From: Hamadaea flava
GTDB taxonomy: Bacteria; Actinomycetota; Actinomycetes; Mycobacteriales; Micromonosporaceae
NCBI RefSeq assembly: GCF_024172085.1
Contig: NZ_JAMZDZ010000001.1
Location: 1,736,001 to 1,800,000, forward strand
Direction of reading: 5' to 3'
DNA: 64,000 nt
The first letter of the stretch is position 1; the number at the start of each line of letters is the position of its first letter. Under the pieces are notes generated by a model. That model ran no database searches. It was not told the DNA's origin and saw only the letters and a program-made list of their open reading frames with translations. Position numbers and translations under genes: made by a program. Below, piece by piece: positions 43,938 to 52,673 of the stretch.

Positions 43938-44540
43938 ATGACATCACCGGCCATGCGCAGCGACGCCGCCCGCAATCGGGGCCGGCTGCTCGAAACCGCG
44001 GCCGGACTGATCGCCGAGCGCGGCAGCGACGTCGACGTACGCGAGATCGCCCGCCGCGCCGAGGTCGGCATGGGCACCCTCTACCGGCACTTCCCCACCA
44101 AGGAAGCGCTGCTCGACGCGGCATTGGAGCACGTGTTCACCTCCTGGGCCGAGCAGGCGACCGCCGCCCGGACCGGCCAGGCCTGGCTGGACCTGAGCTA
44201 CTTCCTCGGCGACGCGCTGACCCGGCAGACAGCCTCCCCCGGCCTGCTCGACGCGTACTGCCAGGCGCTGCCCGGCCAGGCCGGCAACACCGCGCGCCAG
44301 CACTGCCGCCAGCAGGTGGGACCGCTGATCTCGGAACTGGTGAACGCCGCACGGGAATCCGGCGAGCTGCGCACCGACGTCACCGCCGAGGACATCTCGC
44401 TGCTGCTCGTCGCACTGGGCCGGATCGCACCGGTCGTCCCCGAATCCGACTGGCGCAGGGTGCTTCAGGTCGCCCTCGACGGCCTACGCGCCGGCGCGGC
44501 GACACCCATGCCGACCCAACGGTCGTTCGGCATCAGATGA
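43938..44540 (+). CDS. TetR/AcrR family regulator
   Basis: 200-residue TetR repressor: N-terminal helix-turn-helix [47 protein letters not shown], with a C-terminal SbtR-like ligand domain. ATG at 43938 is used; 43953 is possible. It likely represses itself and the divergent LLM oxidoreductase. It converges with the next gene, their ends overlapping by eight bases. Confidence 0.92.
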   Translation: MTSPAMRSDAARNRGRLLETAAGLIAERGSDVDVREIARRAEVGMGTLYRHFPTKEALLDAALEHVFTSWAEQATAARTGQAWLDLSYFLGDALTRQTASPGLLDAYCQALPGQAGNTARQHCRQQVGPLISELVNAARESGELRTDVTAEDISLLLVALGRIAPVVPESDWRRVLQVALDGLRAGAATPMPTQRSFGIR

Positions 44541-45417
44541 CATGGGTTCCAGCCGGCCCGGCGAGGAACTCCCGGAGCACAGCCGCCAGCTGATCGGGCA
44601 CCTCCTCCGCGAGGTGGTGCCCGGAATCCAGAGCCACGCCGCGTACCGCGTCGGCCCAGCCCTGCCAGACCTCGACCGGATCGCCGTAGAGGTCGCCTAG
44701 ATCGTCCCGGGTGGACCAGACGACCAGCGTCGGGCAGCTGATCCGGCGCCCCGCCCGGCGATCCGCTTCGTCGGCCGCCCGGTCCACGGTCAGGCCGGCT
44801 CGATAGTCCTCACACATCGCGTGGACCGTCGCCGGATCGTGCAGCGCCGACCGCAGATCGGCGTACGCCTCCTCGCCCATCGTCGCCGCGTCGACCTGAT
44901 ACCAGGCGTCGGGATCGGCGTTGATCACGCGTTCGGCTGGTTTGGCGGTCTGGCCGAGGAAGAACCAGTGCCACCACCTCGCGGCGAACCGGGCGTCGCT
45001 TCGGGCCAGCGCCTCACCTATCGGCACCGCGTCCATGACCGCGAGACGGCTGACCATCTCCGGATGATCCGCAGCGAGCCGCTGCGCCACGTACGCGCCC
45101 CGGTCATGCCCGGCAACGGCGAAGTTCCGGTGACCGAGCTGCGCCATCACCGCCACGCAATCCCAGGCCATGGCGCGCTTGCTGTAGCCGGCGTGATCCT
45201 CGCCTGCCGGCGGTTTGCTGGACTGGCCATATCCGCGCAGGTCCAGGCAGACCACGGTGAAGCCGACTGCCAGCAGCGGTGCCACCCGGTGCCACGTCAC
45301 GTGCGTACGCGGGTGGCCGTGCAACAGCAGGACCGGCGGACCTGAGCCACCGGTCCGTACCCGCAGAGTGACGCCGCCGCCGACATCCACCCGTCGCAGC
45401 TCGAATCCGTCGAACAC
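44533..45417 (-). CDS. Alpha/beta hydrolase, haloacetate dehalogenase-like
   Basis: 294-residue alpha/beta hydrolase of the fluoroacetate dehalogenase/epoxide hydrolase group. HGHPRTHVTWHRVAPLL matches the oxyanion region, GHDRGAYVAQRLA is the nucleophile elbow with Asp rather than Ser, and DSGHHLAEEVPD supplies the His. A GTG at 45417 is chosen as the first in-frame start adjoining the domain; upstream sequence in frame is not protein-like. Confidence 0.8.
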   Translation of the reverse strand: MFDGFELRRVDVGGGVTLRVRTGGSGPPVLLLHGHPRTHVTWHRVAPLLAVGFTVVCLDLRGYGQSSKPPAGEDHAGYSKRAMAWDCVAVMAQLGHRNFAVAGHDRGAYVAQRLAADHPEMVSRLAVMDAVPIGEALARSDARFAARWWHWFFLGQTAKPAERVINADPDAWYQVDAATMGEEAYADLRSALHDPATVHAMCEDYRAGLTVDRAADEADRRAGRRISCPTLVVWSTRDDLGDLYGDPVEVWQGWADAVRGVALDSGHHLAEEVPDQLAAVLREFLAGPAGTHVI

Positions 45418-45595
45418 GCCGTGCCCGTTCCCATCCGGGCGCGGTGGGCAAACGAAGCGCAGCCGTCGGCTTCGGAATCGGCGACGCGTTGATCGTGTTG
45501 CGCAGCACGGGGACCCGAGGCGATCGCCGGCGGCGTCCCTGCCGCCACCGCCTCGGTGATGGTGGCGACTGCTTATCAAGGAACCGGAAGGAATC

Positions 45596-46063
45596 ATGCT
45601 CAGCTTCGAGATCACCCCGATCGGAACCGTCCAGAACGCGCGGACGGACATTCAAGACTCGGACAATTGGGGTGCCGTACGCAGCACCATCACCGTCGAC
45701 GAGCGCTTCGGCGACAAGTGTCTCCAAGGACTGGAGGATTTCTCCCACGTGGAGGTCCTCTTCCTCTTCGACCAGTTCCCGGACGGCGGCGACTTCCGCG
45801 AGCCCCGCCCCAACCGCGGACGCGCGGACCTGCCGCCCGTCGGCGTGTTCGCCGGCCGCGGCCCGCGCAGGCCCAACCGCATCGGGGTGACGTCCTGCCG
45901 CATCGAGTCCGTCCAGGGCCGCGAACTGACCGTGGTGGGCCTCGACGCGGTGGCGGGCACCCCGGTCATCGATTTGAAGCCGGTGATGGCCGAGTTCCTG
46001 CCGGACGACGTGAAGCAGCCGGAATGGGTCGGCCGTCTGATGTCGGAGTACTTCCAGTCCTGA
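45596..46063 (+). CDS. trmO: TrmO/TsaA-like tRNA methyltransferase
   Basis: 155-residue TsaA-fold protein. The FEITPIGTVQNARTD opening, FSHVEVLFLFDQ and RPNRIGVTSCRIESVQGRELTVVGLDAVAGTPVIDLKP are diagnostic. E. coli TrmO methylates N6 of t6A37 in tRNA-Thr with SAM. Shorter than E. coli TrmO (lacks its C-terminal extension), so the exact substrate in this organism is uncertain. Ribosome-binding site GGAAGGAA before the ATG. Confidence 0.75.
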   Translation: MLSFEITPIGTVQNARTDIQDSDNWGAVRSTITVDERFGDKCLQGLEDFSHVEVLFLFDQFPDGGDFREPRPNRGRADLPPVGVFAGRGPRRPNRIGVTSCRIESVQGRELTVVGLDAVAGTPVIDLKPVMAEFLPDDVKQPEWVGRLMSEYFQS

Positions 46064-46085
46064 GGAAGAGTCTCGGCGTCGGCCT

Positions 46086-47030
46086 TCAGGCCGTGGCGTG
46101 CTGTGCCCACGTCGGCAGCCACACCTTCTCGTCGGATGTGTCCGCACGTCTGGAGCCGAGGAAGTCGCGAAGCTCGACGAGCGCGGGATGCGGGTTGTCG
46201 CCACGCCAGATGATCGACATCGGGTAGACCGGCGCCGGGTCGAGCACCGGAATACGGCGCAGGTCGTAGCTGTCGGGCCACAGGTATCGCGTGCGTTCAC
46301 CGGCCAAGGTCGCCAGTTCCGCCGAGTCGGCGATCTCGGCCAGCAGCACCTCGTAGCCGAAGGTCGGCCCGACCCTGTCGATGGTGAGGCCGAACGCGGC
46401 GGCCAGTTCGTCGTAATAGGCGGCCCACTCGGTGCCGTCGGCCATGCCGGGCATCCAGATGCGATGTTCGGCGAGTTGGGTGGGCGTCACGGACTGGACG
46501 TTGGCGAGCGCATGGCGTGGCCCGACGAGGATCTCGTGGTGCTCGTCGATCACCCGGGCAGCCCTGATGCCGGTCGGCAACCGGCGCGCGGGGACGGTGA
46601 CGGCGTGGAAGGTGGCGTCGACCGTCCCCGCTTCGACGGCGGCGCTCGCCCCGTGCACGTCGGCGTCGAGGGTCACGACATCCAGCTCGATGCGCGGATG
46701 CGTACGGTGGAACTCTTGCAGCAGCACCCCCGGCGCAGTCCGTCGACTATGGACGTCGACCCGCAGCGCCCGCTGGCCCGGCCGCACCGAGGCGTCGGCG
46801 CGCGCCTCCACCCGGAGCAGCTCCCAGGCGTGCGGCAAGAACGCCTGGCCGTCGATCGTGAGCTGCGCGCCGCGAGCCGTGCGATGGAACAGCCGCACAC
46901 CTAAGTCCTTCTCCAGCGCGGCGATGCGCTTGGACACCGCCTGCTGGGTGATGGACAGGGCGGCCGCGGCGTCCTGGAACTGGCCGGCATCCGCGGCGGC
47001 GACGAACGTGCGCACAGCGTCGAGATCCAC
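46086..47030 (-). CDS. LysR family transcriptional regulator
   Basis: 314-residue LysR-type activator: N-terminal helix-turn-helix MDLDAVRTFVAAADAGQFQDAAAALSITQQAVSKRIAALEKDLGVRLFHRT and a periplasmic-binding-protein-like effector domain. It diverges from an MFS exporter/isochorismatase-like pair and probably controls them; TTTGATC occurs twice in the shared gap. Confidence 0.93.
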   Translation of the reverse strand: MDLDAVRTFVAAADAGQFQDAAAALSITQQAVSKRIAALEKDLGVRLFHRTARGAQLTIDGQAFLPHAWELLRVEARADASVRPGQRALRVDVHSRRTAPGVLLQEFHRTHPRIELDVVTLDADVHGASAAVEAGTVDATFHAVTVPARRLPTGIRAARVIDEHHEILVGPRHALANVQSVTPTQLAEHRIWMPGMADGTEWAAYYDELAAAFGLTIDRVGPTFGYEVLLAEIADSAELATLAGERTRYLWPDSYDLRRIPVLDPAPVYPMSIIWRGDNPHPALVELRDFLGSRRADTSDEKVWLPTWAQHATA

Positions 47031-47157
47031 GCCGAGACCCTACTCCCACAACGTTCGGTTGTGGCTCGCCGCCGGTGCAGTTGTTTGATCTGCCCTCTCC
47101 AGCCTTGCTTTGATCACCTCGGTCAACGGCGGGTTGTTCAAAGGGGAGGTGTGGGAC

Positions 47158-48444
47158 ATGGCGGCCAGACGGTCCCTGGGCCGGCAGTTCGGATGGCTAT
47201 GGGCCGCGTACGCGGTCAGCGCGTACGGCTCGGGGCTGGGATTCGGCGCGCTGCCGTTGATCGCGGTGCTGGTGCTGCATGCCAGCCCTGGTCAGGTGTC
47301 CGCGCTGTCAGCAGTAGGCCCGGCGATGGGCGCGCTGATCGCGGTGCCGCTCGGGCCATGGGTGGAGTTTCACCGCAAGCGGCCGGTCATGATCGCGATG
47401 GACCTGGCCCGGTTCGCGGCCATGCTGACGATCCCCGTCGCGTACGCCGTCGGCTGGCTCACCTTCGTTCAGCTGCTGGTCGTCTCGGCGGTGGTCGCCG
47501 CCGCCAAGATCGCCTTCACCGCGGCGAGCGGCTCCTACCTCAAGGCGCTGGTCCGGCCGGACGACCTGCTCGTGGCAAACGCGCGATTCGAGTCGACGAC
47601 GTGGAGCTCCATCGCGGTCGGTCCACCGCTGGGCGGCGCAGCCGTCGGCCTGCTCGGACCGGTGGCCACCGTAGCCACCGACGCGCTGAGCTACCTGCTC
47701 TCCGCGCTGGGTCTCACGGCGATTCGCGGCCACGAAGAGCATCCGCGGCGCTCCGACAAGCGCCCGGTCCAACCCGGCGAGCTGCTCGACGGCTGGCGGC
47801 ACCTCCTGAGCCATCCTGTCCTGCGGGCGCTCTACCTCAACCAACTGCTCGTCGGCGGACTGATCATGGCCACCGAGCCGCTACTGGCCGTGCTGTTGCT
47901 GGGCGAGCTTCACTTCCCGCCCTGGCAGTACGGCCTCGCCTTCGCCGCGCCATGTGTCGGCGGGCTGATCGGTTCTCGTCTGTCCCGGCGTGTCGTGGCC
48001 CGGTACGGCCGGCATCGGATCCTTCGCACCGTCGGCACGCTGCGGGCGGTCTGGCTCATCGGCCTCGTCATCGTCCAGCCCGGCGTCACCGGACTCGTGA
48101 CGGTCATCGCGGTCGAACTCGCGATCATCATCAGCATGAGCCTGTACAACCCAGTGCTCGCCACCTACCGGCTGGAACACACCCCCAAAGACCGCACCGC
48201 CCGCACCCTGTCCGCCTGGTCGATCAGCAGCAGCGCCGCCATCGCCGTTCTCAGCGCGCTCGGCGGACTGCTCGCCGAAGCCACCAGTCCACGCATCGCC
48301 ATCGCGGTCGCGGGACTGCTGCTCCTCGCCAGTCCCCTCCTACTGCCCCGCCGCCCGGATCCGCGCGACAACAACACCACTGGCCCCGAACTACTCATCA
48401 GACACCGCGGCCGAGCCGCCCAACCGCAAAGGCAGAACTCATGA
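47158..48444 (+). CDS. MFS transporter
   Basis: 428-residue major facilitator with about 12 transmembrane helices, again of the drug-exporter MFS_3 type (LGRQFGWLWAAYAVSAYGSGLGFGALPLIAVLVLHASPGQ). The ATG at 47158 follows GGGGAGGT; an in-frame ATG at 47110 lacks a site and precedes no membrane segment. Divergent from LysR; its stop overlaps the isochorismatase-like gene (ATGA). Confidence 0.88.
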   Translation: MAARRSLGRQFGWLWAAYAVSAYGSGLGFGALPLIAVLVLHASPGQVSALSAVGPAMGALIAVPLGPWVEFHRKRPVMIAMDLARFAAMLTIPVAYAVGWLTFVQLLVVSAVVAAAKIAFTAASGSYLKALVRPDDLLVANARFESTTWSSIAVGPPLGGAAVGLLGPVATVATDALSYLLSALGLTAIRGHEEHPRRSDKRPVQPGELLDGWRHLLSHPVLRALYLNQLLVGGLIMATEPLLAVLLLGELHFPPWQYGLAFAAPCVGGLIGSRLSRRVVARYGRHRILRTVGTLRAVWLIGLVIVQPGVTGLVTVIAVELAIIISMSLYNPVLATYRLEHTPKDRTARTLSAWSISSSAAIAVLSALGGLLAEATSPRIAIAVAGLLLLASPLLLPRRPDPRDNNTTGPELLIRHRGRAAQPQRQNS

Positions 48445-49037
48445 CAGTCTCCGCACTCGACCCGTCCAGCGCGTTGGTCGTCATCGACCTGCAGAACGCC
48501 ACGGTCAACGCCCCCGTCACGCCCGCCAGCGGCCCCGAGGTGGTCGCCCGCGCAGTCGAACTCGCCCACGCCTTCCGCGACCGCCAAGCGCCCGTCGTCC
48601 TGGTCCGGGTCACAGCCCGCGCGGACGGATCGGATGCCGCTCCGGGCCGCAACGAGCTCCCACCCCACCCCGGCTCCCTGCCGGAGAACTGGGATGCCAT
48701 CGTCGACGACCTCGCCGGGCACCCCGACGACATCGTCGTCACCAAGCGCACCTGGGGCGCCTTCCACGGCACCGATCTCGACCTGCAGCTACGCCGCCGC
48801 GGCGTCACCCAGATCATCCTGGCCGGGCTCACCACCAGCATCGGCGTCGAGTCGACCGCCCGCGCCGCGTACGACCACGGCTACCACGTCACGCTCGCGA
48901 CGGACGCCATGGCGGATCTGAACCCGGAGGCGCACCGCAACAGCGTCGAGCGGATCTTCCCGCTCCTCGGCCAGACCGGCTCCACCACCGAGATCGTCGA
49001 ACTCCTCGCCAAGGCCCACACCCACGGGTACGCCTGA
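48441..49037 (+). CDS. Isochorismatase-like hydrolase without the catalytic cysteine
   Basis: 198-residue isochorismatase-fold protein. D16 (VVIDLQN) and K102 (VTKRTWGAF) of the family triad are present, but the cysteine position is glycine (G135 in LTTSIGVESTARAAY). Glycine there occurs in true isochorismatases and in YecD-type proteins, so the protein is not a cysteine amidase. Overlaps the MFS gene; both are probably under LysR control. Confidence 0.85.
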   Translation: MTVSALDPSSALVVIDLQNATVNAPVTPASGPEVVARAVELAHAFRDRQAPVVLVRVTARADGSDAAPGRNELPPHPGSLPENWDAIVDDLAGHPDDIVVTKRTWGAFHGTDLDLQLRRRGVTQIILAGLTTSIGVESTARAAYDHGYHVTLATDAMADLNPEAHRNSVERIFPLLGQTGSTTEIVELLAKAHTHGYA

Positions 49038-49044
49038 CGCGACG

Positions 49045-49545
49045 TCAGATGTAGCCCATCGGGCAGCCGTGGCGCAACGCGTGCGCGGCTGCCTGCCGAT
49101 ACACCGCGACGTAGAAGGTGACCGGGTCCTCGATGCTGGTGCTCAACGCCAGCGGGCCGCGCGGCAGGTCGGCAAGCAGGCCGATCTCGGCGGCCATCGG
49201 CGCGACCATGTCCAGCAGCCGGTGAGCGCTGACAACCCGGGTGCTCTCCTCGTCGTACGCGTTGCCGACCGGCAGCGTGATCAAGCCGTCGAACACCGCC
49301 GGGACGAACAGGGCGGCGTCGAGCACATCCCTGGCCCCGTGTCGGTCGCACAGCTCGGAGAAGCCGTCCAGCTCTGGGGACATCTTCTCCTCGAAGCTCT
49401 CCTCAGGCGGCACCTCCCGCGACGACCCGGCGTACGGCCCGACACCCCGCTCGGCGAGGGCGCGGTCGAGCAGCGAGCCGATACCGTACGAGACCTCGTC
49501 CTGGGCCCAACTGTCAGCCGAGATGTCGACCAGGTAGATACCCAC
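49045..49545 (-). CDS. Hypothetical protein, actinomycete type
   Basis: 166-residue acidic soluble protein (VGIYLVDISADSWAQDEVSYGIG...), rich in Asp/Glu, with no motif I recognise. The C-terminal helix AVYRQAAAHALRHGCPMGYI is distinctive. A GTG at 49545 is chosen as the start because upstream in-frame residues are Arg/Pro-rich and unlike protein. A hairpin CCTCCGC-ATC-GCGGAGG at 49644-49660 lies in the divergent gap with the VOC gene. Confidence 0.65.
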   Translation of the reverse strand: MGIYLVDISADSWAQDEVSYGIGSLLDRALAERGVGPYAGSSREVPPEESFEEKMSPELDGFSELCDRHGARDVLDAALFVPAVFDGLITLPVGNAYDEESTRVVSAHRLLDMVAPMAAEIGLLADLPRGPLALSTSIEDPVTFYVAVYRQAAAHALRHGCPMGYI

Positions 49546-49747
49546 GCGCGCACGGTACCGACCCGGCAACGCAGGCGCGACCCAGGTCCGCCGGCGATGG
49601 TGTGGAGACCTGATCGAGGATGACTCGACAGCCGACAACGAGTCCTCCGCATCGCGGAGGCGTATGGGCCCTAAGGGTGATCAACACCACGCGTGCCTGT
49701 CCTATGGTGACTCACCGAGGCACGTCCGGCTGAGAGAGGAACACCCC

Positions 49748-50548
49748 GTGCGAGTTCGAGGCTATGCCGCAGCGACGCCGTGCTGGGCGGTGCACTACAG
49801 CGCCAATGTCGCCGCCACCACGGAGTTCTACGCCGGCCTCTTCGGCTGGACGACGGCGACGAACAACGGCGCCACCGTCTTCCTCCTGCGCGGCTTGGCC
49901 GTGGCCGGTCTCGCCGAGATCCGCGACGGCGGAGGCCAGCGGCCGGGTTGGCTGACGCACATCTCCACCGACGACATCGACACCACCTCGCAGCTGGTGC
50001 TCGAAGCCGGCGGCAACGTGCTGGGGCCGAGCACCGAGTGGGGCGAGCGAGGCCGGTCCGCGGTGTACGCCGACTCCCTCGGCGCCGTCGTCGGAGCCTG
50101 GCAACACGGAACGACCCTCGGCGTCTCGTTCGCCGGCGCCGAAGTCATCGACGAGCCTGGCGCGGTGACCTGGAGCGAGGTCGTCACACGGGACACGGCG
50201 GGGACCGCCGCGTTCTACGGCAAGGTTTTCGGCTGGACCCAGCAGGTCGGAACCGCTACCGAGGAGCACGAGTACTACGAGTGGATCTCGGCGAAACGGG
50301 TCGTCGGCGGGATCAGCATGATGGACGGCGGGCACTACCCGCCCGGTACGCCGCCGCACTGGCGCACGATCCTGCAGGTCGACGACTGCGCCGAAGTCGT
50401 GGCGCGTACGCCTGAGCTGGGCGGGCGAGTGCTCGCCGGGCCGGTGGACGCCGGCATCGGCACGGCGGCGTACATCGCCGACCCGACCGGAGGCACGTTC
50501 CTCGTCATCGAACCTCTGCCGGAGCTGATCGCCGCACTACGCGGATAG
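49748..50548 (+). CDS. VOC (glyoxalase/dioxygenase-fold) protein
   Basis: 266-residue protein with two VOC repeats: the first starts CWAVHYSANVAATTEFYAGLFGWTT, the second VTWSEVVTRDTAGTAAFYGKVFGWTQQ, each with a closing DP-GA-type strand. Such tandem VOC proteins are often glyoxalase- or antibiotic-binding-like; metal ligands could not be assigned. GTG at 49748 with AGAGAGGA upstream. Confidence 0.85.
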   Translation: MRVRGYAAATPCWAVHYSANVAATTEFYAGLFGWTTATNNGATVFLLRGLAVAGLAEIRDGGGQRPGWLTHISTDDIDTTSQLVLEAGGNVLGPSTEWGERGRSAVYADSLGAVVGAWQHGTTLGVSFAGAEVIDEPGAVTWSEVVTRDTAGTAAFYGKVFGWTQQVGTATEEHEYYEWISAKRVVGGISMMDGGHYPPGTPPHWRTILQVDDCAEVVARTPELGGRVLAGPVDAGIGTAAYIADPTGGTFLVIEPLPELIAALRG

Positions 50549-50611
50549 GCCACCGGCTGATTCGGCAATCGCGGCCGCGCCCGCTGGAACTCCACAGTGG
50601 ATGGCGATGGG

Positions 50612-50682
50612 AGGCCCCGACCGGAATCGAACCGGCGTAACACGCTTTGCAGGCGCGCCCCTCACCACTCGGGCACAGGGCC
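50612..50682 (-). tRNA. tRNA-Cys (GCA)
   Basis: 71-base cloverleaf: acceptor GGCCCTG / CGGGGCC with one wobble, anticodon loop CTGCAAA (anticodon GCA), T-loop TTCGATT, discriminator U as expected for Cys. Standard T8 and A14. CCA is not encoded (TCCC follows). Flanked by the VOC and M61-like genes; 1.6 kb from the other tRNAs. Confidence 0.9.
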
Positions 50683-50711
50683 ATGGACACCAGCTGGGTT
50701 AGTGTCACTCG

Positions 50712-52343
50712 ATGCATCTCTTGGTGACTTTGACGGTAGGGCCACGCGGAGTCCTGGTGACGTGGCGGCTGGACGGTGTCACCTTGAACACCGAGGAGAC
50801 ACTCGGACAACTGCCCCTGTCCATCGCCGGCGCGCCCACACTCCAGCTCGACGACGCGGCCGTGACCGCGAGAGACGCGCTCGGAGCCGTACCGCTCATC
50901 ATGAGCATTTCTGAGGACGACGACGGCGACCCTCGACGCCGCTGGAGCGTGCGGCGCTCCACTTCCGGACCGATCGAAGTGTCGTATCTGGCGGAGCCCG
51001 TGGCGAAAGAACCCCTGCCCGCCACCGCACCGCTCGAACTTCGCGCGGAGGGCGTCGGGCTTTCCGGAGCCCTGAAGTGCTTCCTGATCCTGCCGCCGGG
51101 ACCGGAGGACCTCACCTTCACGGTGCGATGGGACAGACCTGCCACCTCCGACAGCTGGATGGCTGTCACCAGCCTGGGTGAAGGCGACGGACACGACGGC
51201 GAACTGGCGGGTACCGGGCTCGAACTGCTCGGAGACACCTACATCATGTGCGGCGACCTGACGAACCATCATCACCGCGACGGCGAGCTGTCGACCTGGT
51301 GGCTGACGCCTCCGGGCATCGACGTCGAAGCCTTCAGCGCGCAGCTGGGAGCGACGTACCAGGTCATGTCCGAGGCGTTCGACGCACCGGCACACCCCTA
51401 CCGGGTCTTCCTGCGTACCCACCCGCACCAAGGTGCCAACGCCTCTGCTCATCCGGCGTCGTTCGTGATGGCCGTGAACCCGGCCAACCCCCTCGATGAG
51501 GCGTCGCTCTACGAAACCATCGCCCACGAACTCGTCCACGAATGGCTACATCTGGACGGACCGGCCGACGAGGTGACCTGGTTCTCCGAAGGGGCCGCCG
51601 ACTACTACTCCCTCGTCCTTCCCCTCCGCGAAGGAATGCTCGACGAGGAAGCGTTCCTGCGCGCAGTCAACCTCGAAGCCCGGGAGGCCTATGCCAACCT
51701 GCGGCGCGACCTGCATCTCCGGCAGGCGCACCAACTGTTCTTCTCGGACTTCCTGGCCCACCGGCTCCCGTACGCACGCGGCATGTTCTATCTCGCAGAC
51801 CTGGACGCCCGCATCAGGCTCGCGACCTCAGGCGAACAGTCTGTCGACGACGTCGTCCGATACGTCGTGCGAAGCCGCCAGGCCGGCGCACGCGTCGGCG
51901 TCGAGCGATGGTGCGCCCGTGTTCAGGAAATCCTCCCTGACGCCGAGATGCCCATCCTCGACCGCATGGTCTTCACCGGCGTAGGCCGACCGGGCAAGGG
52001 CTGCTTCGGACCACGGTTCGAGGCGGAGACAGTCCAGGTTCCCATCCTCGACCTCGGGTTCGACCCGTCCACACTCGTGACGCGTCGCGTCCGAGGGCTG
52101 GTCCCCGGCGGAGCCGCCGAACGCGCCGGACTCCGCGACGGCGAGCGCATCGAACTTCCCCGATACCCGGACATCATCCGCCTCGACGTCGGCGACATGC
52201 TCCGCATCGGGCTGACTCGGGACGGCGAGACAACCCATATCAGCATCCCCTTGATCGGGAAGACAGCACCTGTGCCGCAATGGCGTACGCGATCCGGTGC
52301 CGAAACAAATGTGGGTGGGCGCGGAGGGAATCGAACCCCCTAA
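50712..52343 (+). CDS. M61-like gluzincin metalloprotease with PDZ-like end
   Basis: 543-residue protein: an N-terminal beta-rich region (1-160), then a gluzincin catalytic domain with HELVHEW (H272, E273, H276) and the downstream Glu of EGAADYY (E293), then a C-terminal PDZ-like segment with VRGLVPGGAAERAGLRDGERI. This arrangement resembles M61 glycyl aminopeptidases. No signal peptide is evident. The last nine residues (GGRGGNRTP) are encoded antisense to the 3' part of the tRNA-Tyr gene, so the true end may differ or the overlap may be recent. Confidence 0.75.
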   Translation: MHLLVTLTVGPRGVLVTWRLDGVTLNTEETLGQLPLSIAGAPTLQLDDAAVTARDALGAVPLIMSISEDDDGDPRRRWSVRRSTSGPIEVSYLAEPVAKEPLPATAPLELRAEGVGLSGALKCFLILPPGPEDLTFTVRWDRPATSDSWMAVTSLGEGDGHDGELAGTGLELLGDTYIMCGDLTNHHHRDGELSTWWLTPPGIDVEAFSAQLGATYQVMSEAFDAPAHPYRVFLRTHPHQGANASAHPASFVMAVNPANPLDEASLYETIAHELVHEWLHLDGPADEVTWFSEGAADYYSLVLPLREGMLDEEAFLRAVNLEAREAYANLRRDLHLRQAHQLFFSDFLAHRLPYARGMFYLADLDARIRLATSGEQSVDDVVRYVVRSRQAGARVGVERWCARVQEILPDAEMPILDRMVFTGVGRPGKGCFGPRFEAETVQVPILDLGFDPSTLVTRRVRGLVPGGAAERAGLRDGERIELPRYPDIIRLDVGDMLRIGLTRDGETTHISIPLIGKTAPVPQWRTRSGAETNVGGRGGNRTP

Positions 52344-52399
52344 GCCATGCGGCAACTGGGTTACAGCCAGCCCCGACTCTCCAACGTCGGCGCGCGCCC
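52316..52399 (-). tRNA. tRNA-Tyr (GTA), atypical
   Basis: 84-base class II-like tRNA: acceptor GGGCGCG / CGCGCCC, anticodon stem GCTGG / CCAGT, loop CTGTAAC (anticodon GTA), a small extra arm GCC-GCAT-GGC, and T-arm GGGGG-TTCGATT-CCCTC. Positions 8 and 14 are both C instead of the usual T8 and A14, so tertiary folding would be unusual. Member of the tRNA array; overlaps the 3' end of the M61-like gene antisense. Confidence 0.7.
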
Positions 52400-52436
52400 T
52401 TGAACGGCCGATCGTCGACGCTTCATACCGACCGGT

Positions 52437-52511
52437 TGGTGGCGGGAGCCGGAGTCGAACCGGCGACCTCTGGGTTATGAGCCCAGCGCGCTACCACTGC
52501 GCCATCCCGCA
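52437..52511 (-). tRNA. tRNA-Met (CAT), initiator-like
   Basis: 75 bases including an encoded CCA. The anticodon stem carries three G:C pairs next to the loop (CTGGG / CCCAG, loop CTCATAA), and bases 1 and 72 (T and C) do not pair; both are initiator features. The D-stem GCGC/GCGC lacks the A11:T24 pair of usual bacterial initiators. Member of the array. Confidence 0.85.
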
Positions 52512-52513
52512 AG

Positions 52514-52586
52514 TACGCCGCCAGGGACTCGAACCCTGAACCATGAGATTAAAGGTCCCGTGCTCTGCCAGTTGAGCTAGCGGCGC
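52514..52586 (-). tRNA. tRNA-Lys (TTT) with non-standard position 33
   Basis: 73 bases: acceptor GCGCCGC / GCGGCGT, normal T8 and A14, D-arm GCTC/GAGC, T-arm CAGGG/CCCTG. In standard numbering the anticodon loop is CCTTTAA (anticodon TTT), with C at position 33 instead of the near-universal U and a mismatch at 27:43. Shifting the loop by one base would read TTA, a stop-codon anticodon, but leaves a worse stem. Only two bases separate it from the tRNA-Met gene. Confidence 0.75.
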
Positions 52587-52673
52587 GAGGTGTACAACCG
52601 AGGGAGATGGTGCGCCGTGCAGCGCGATTCGGAATACGGCCGGCGGGGAGCGAAAGCCCGCCCGCCGGCCGGA

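Noticed and set aside
45104-46300. Long minus-strand frame across the hydrolase and TrmO genes
   Set aside because: Arg/Pro/Ser-rich shadow translation of the hydrolase and TrmO region; no domain and no start context.
49720-49760. TPP riboswitch suggested by GGCTGAGAG before the VOC gene
   Set aside because: Only the short CTGAGA word is present; the second conserved TPP half is missing and the gene is unrelated to thiamin.
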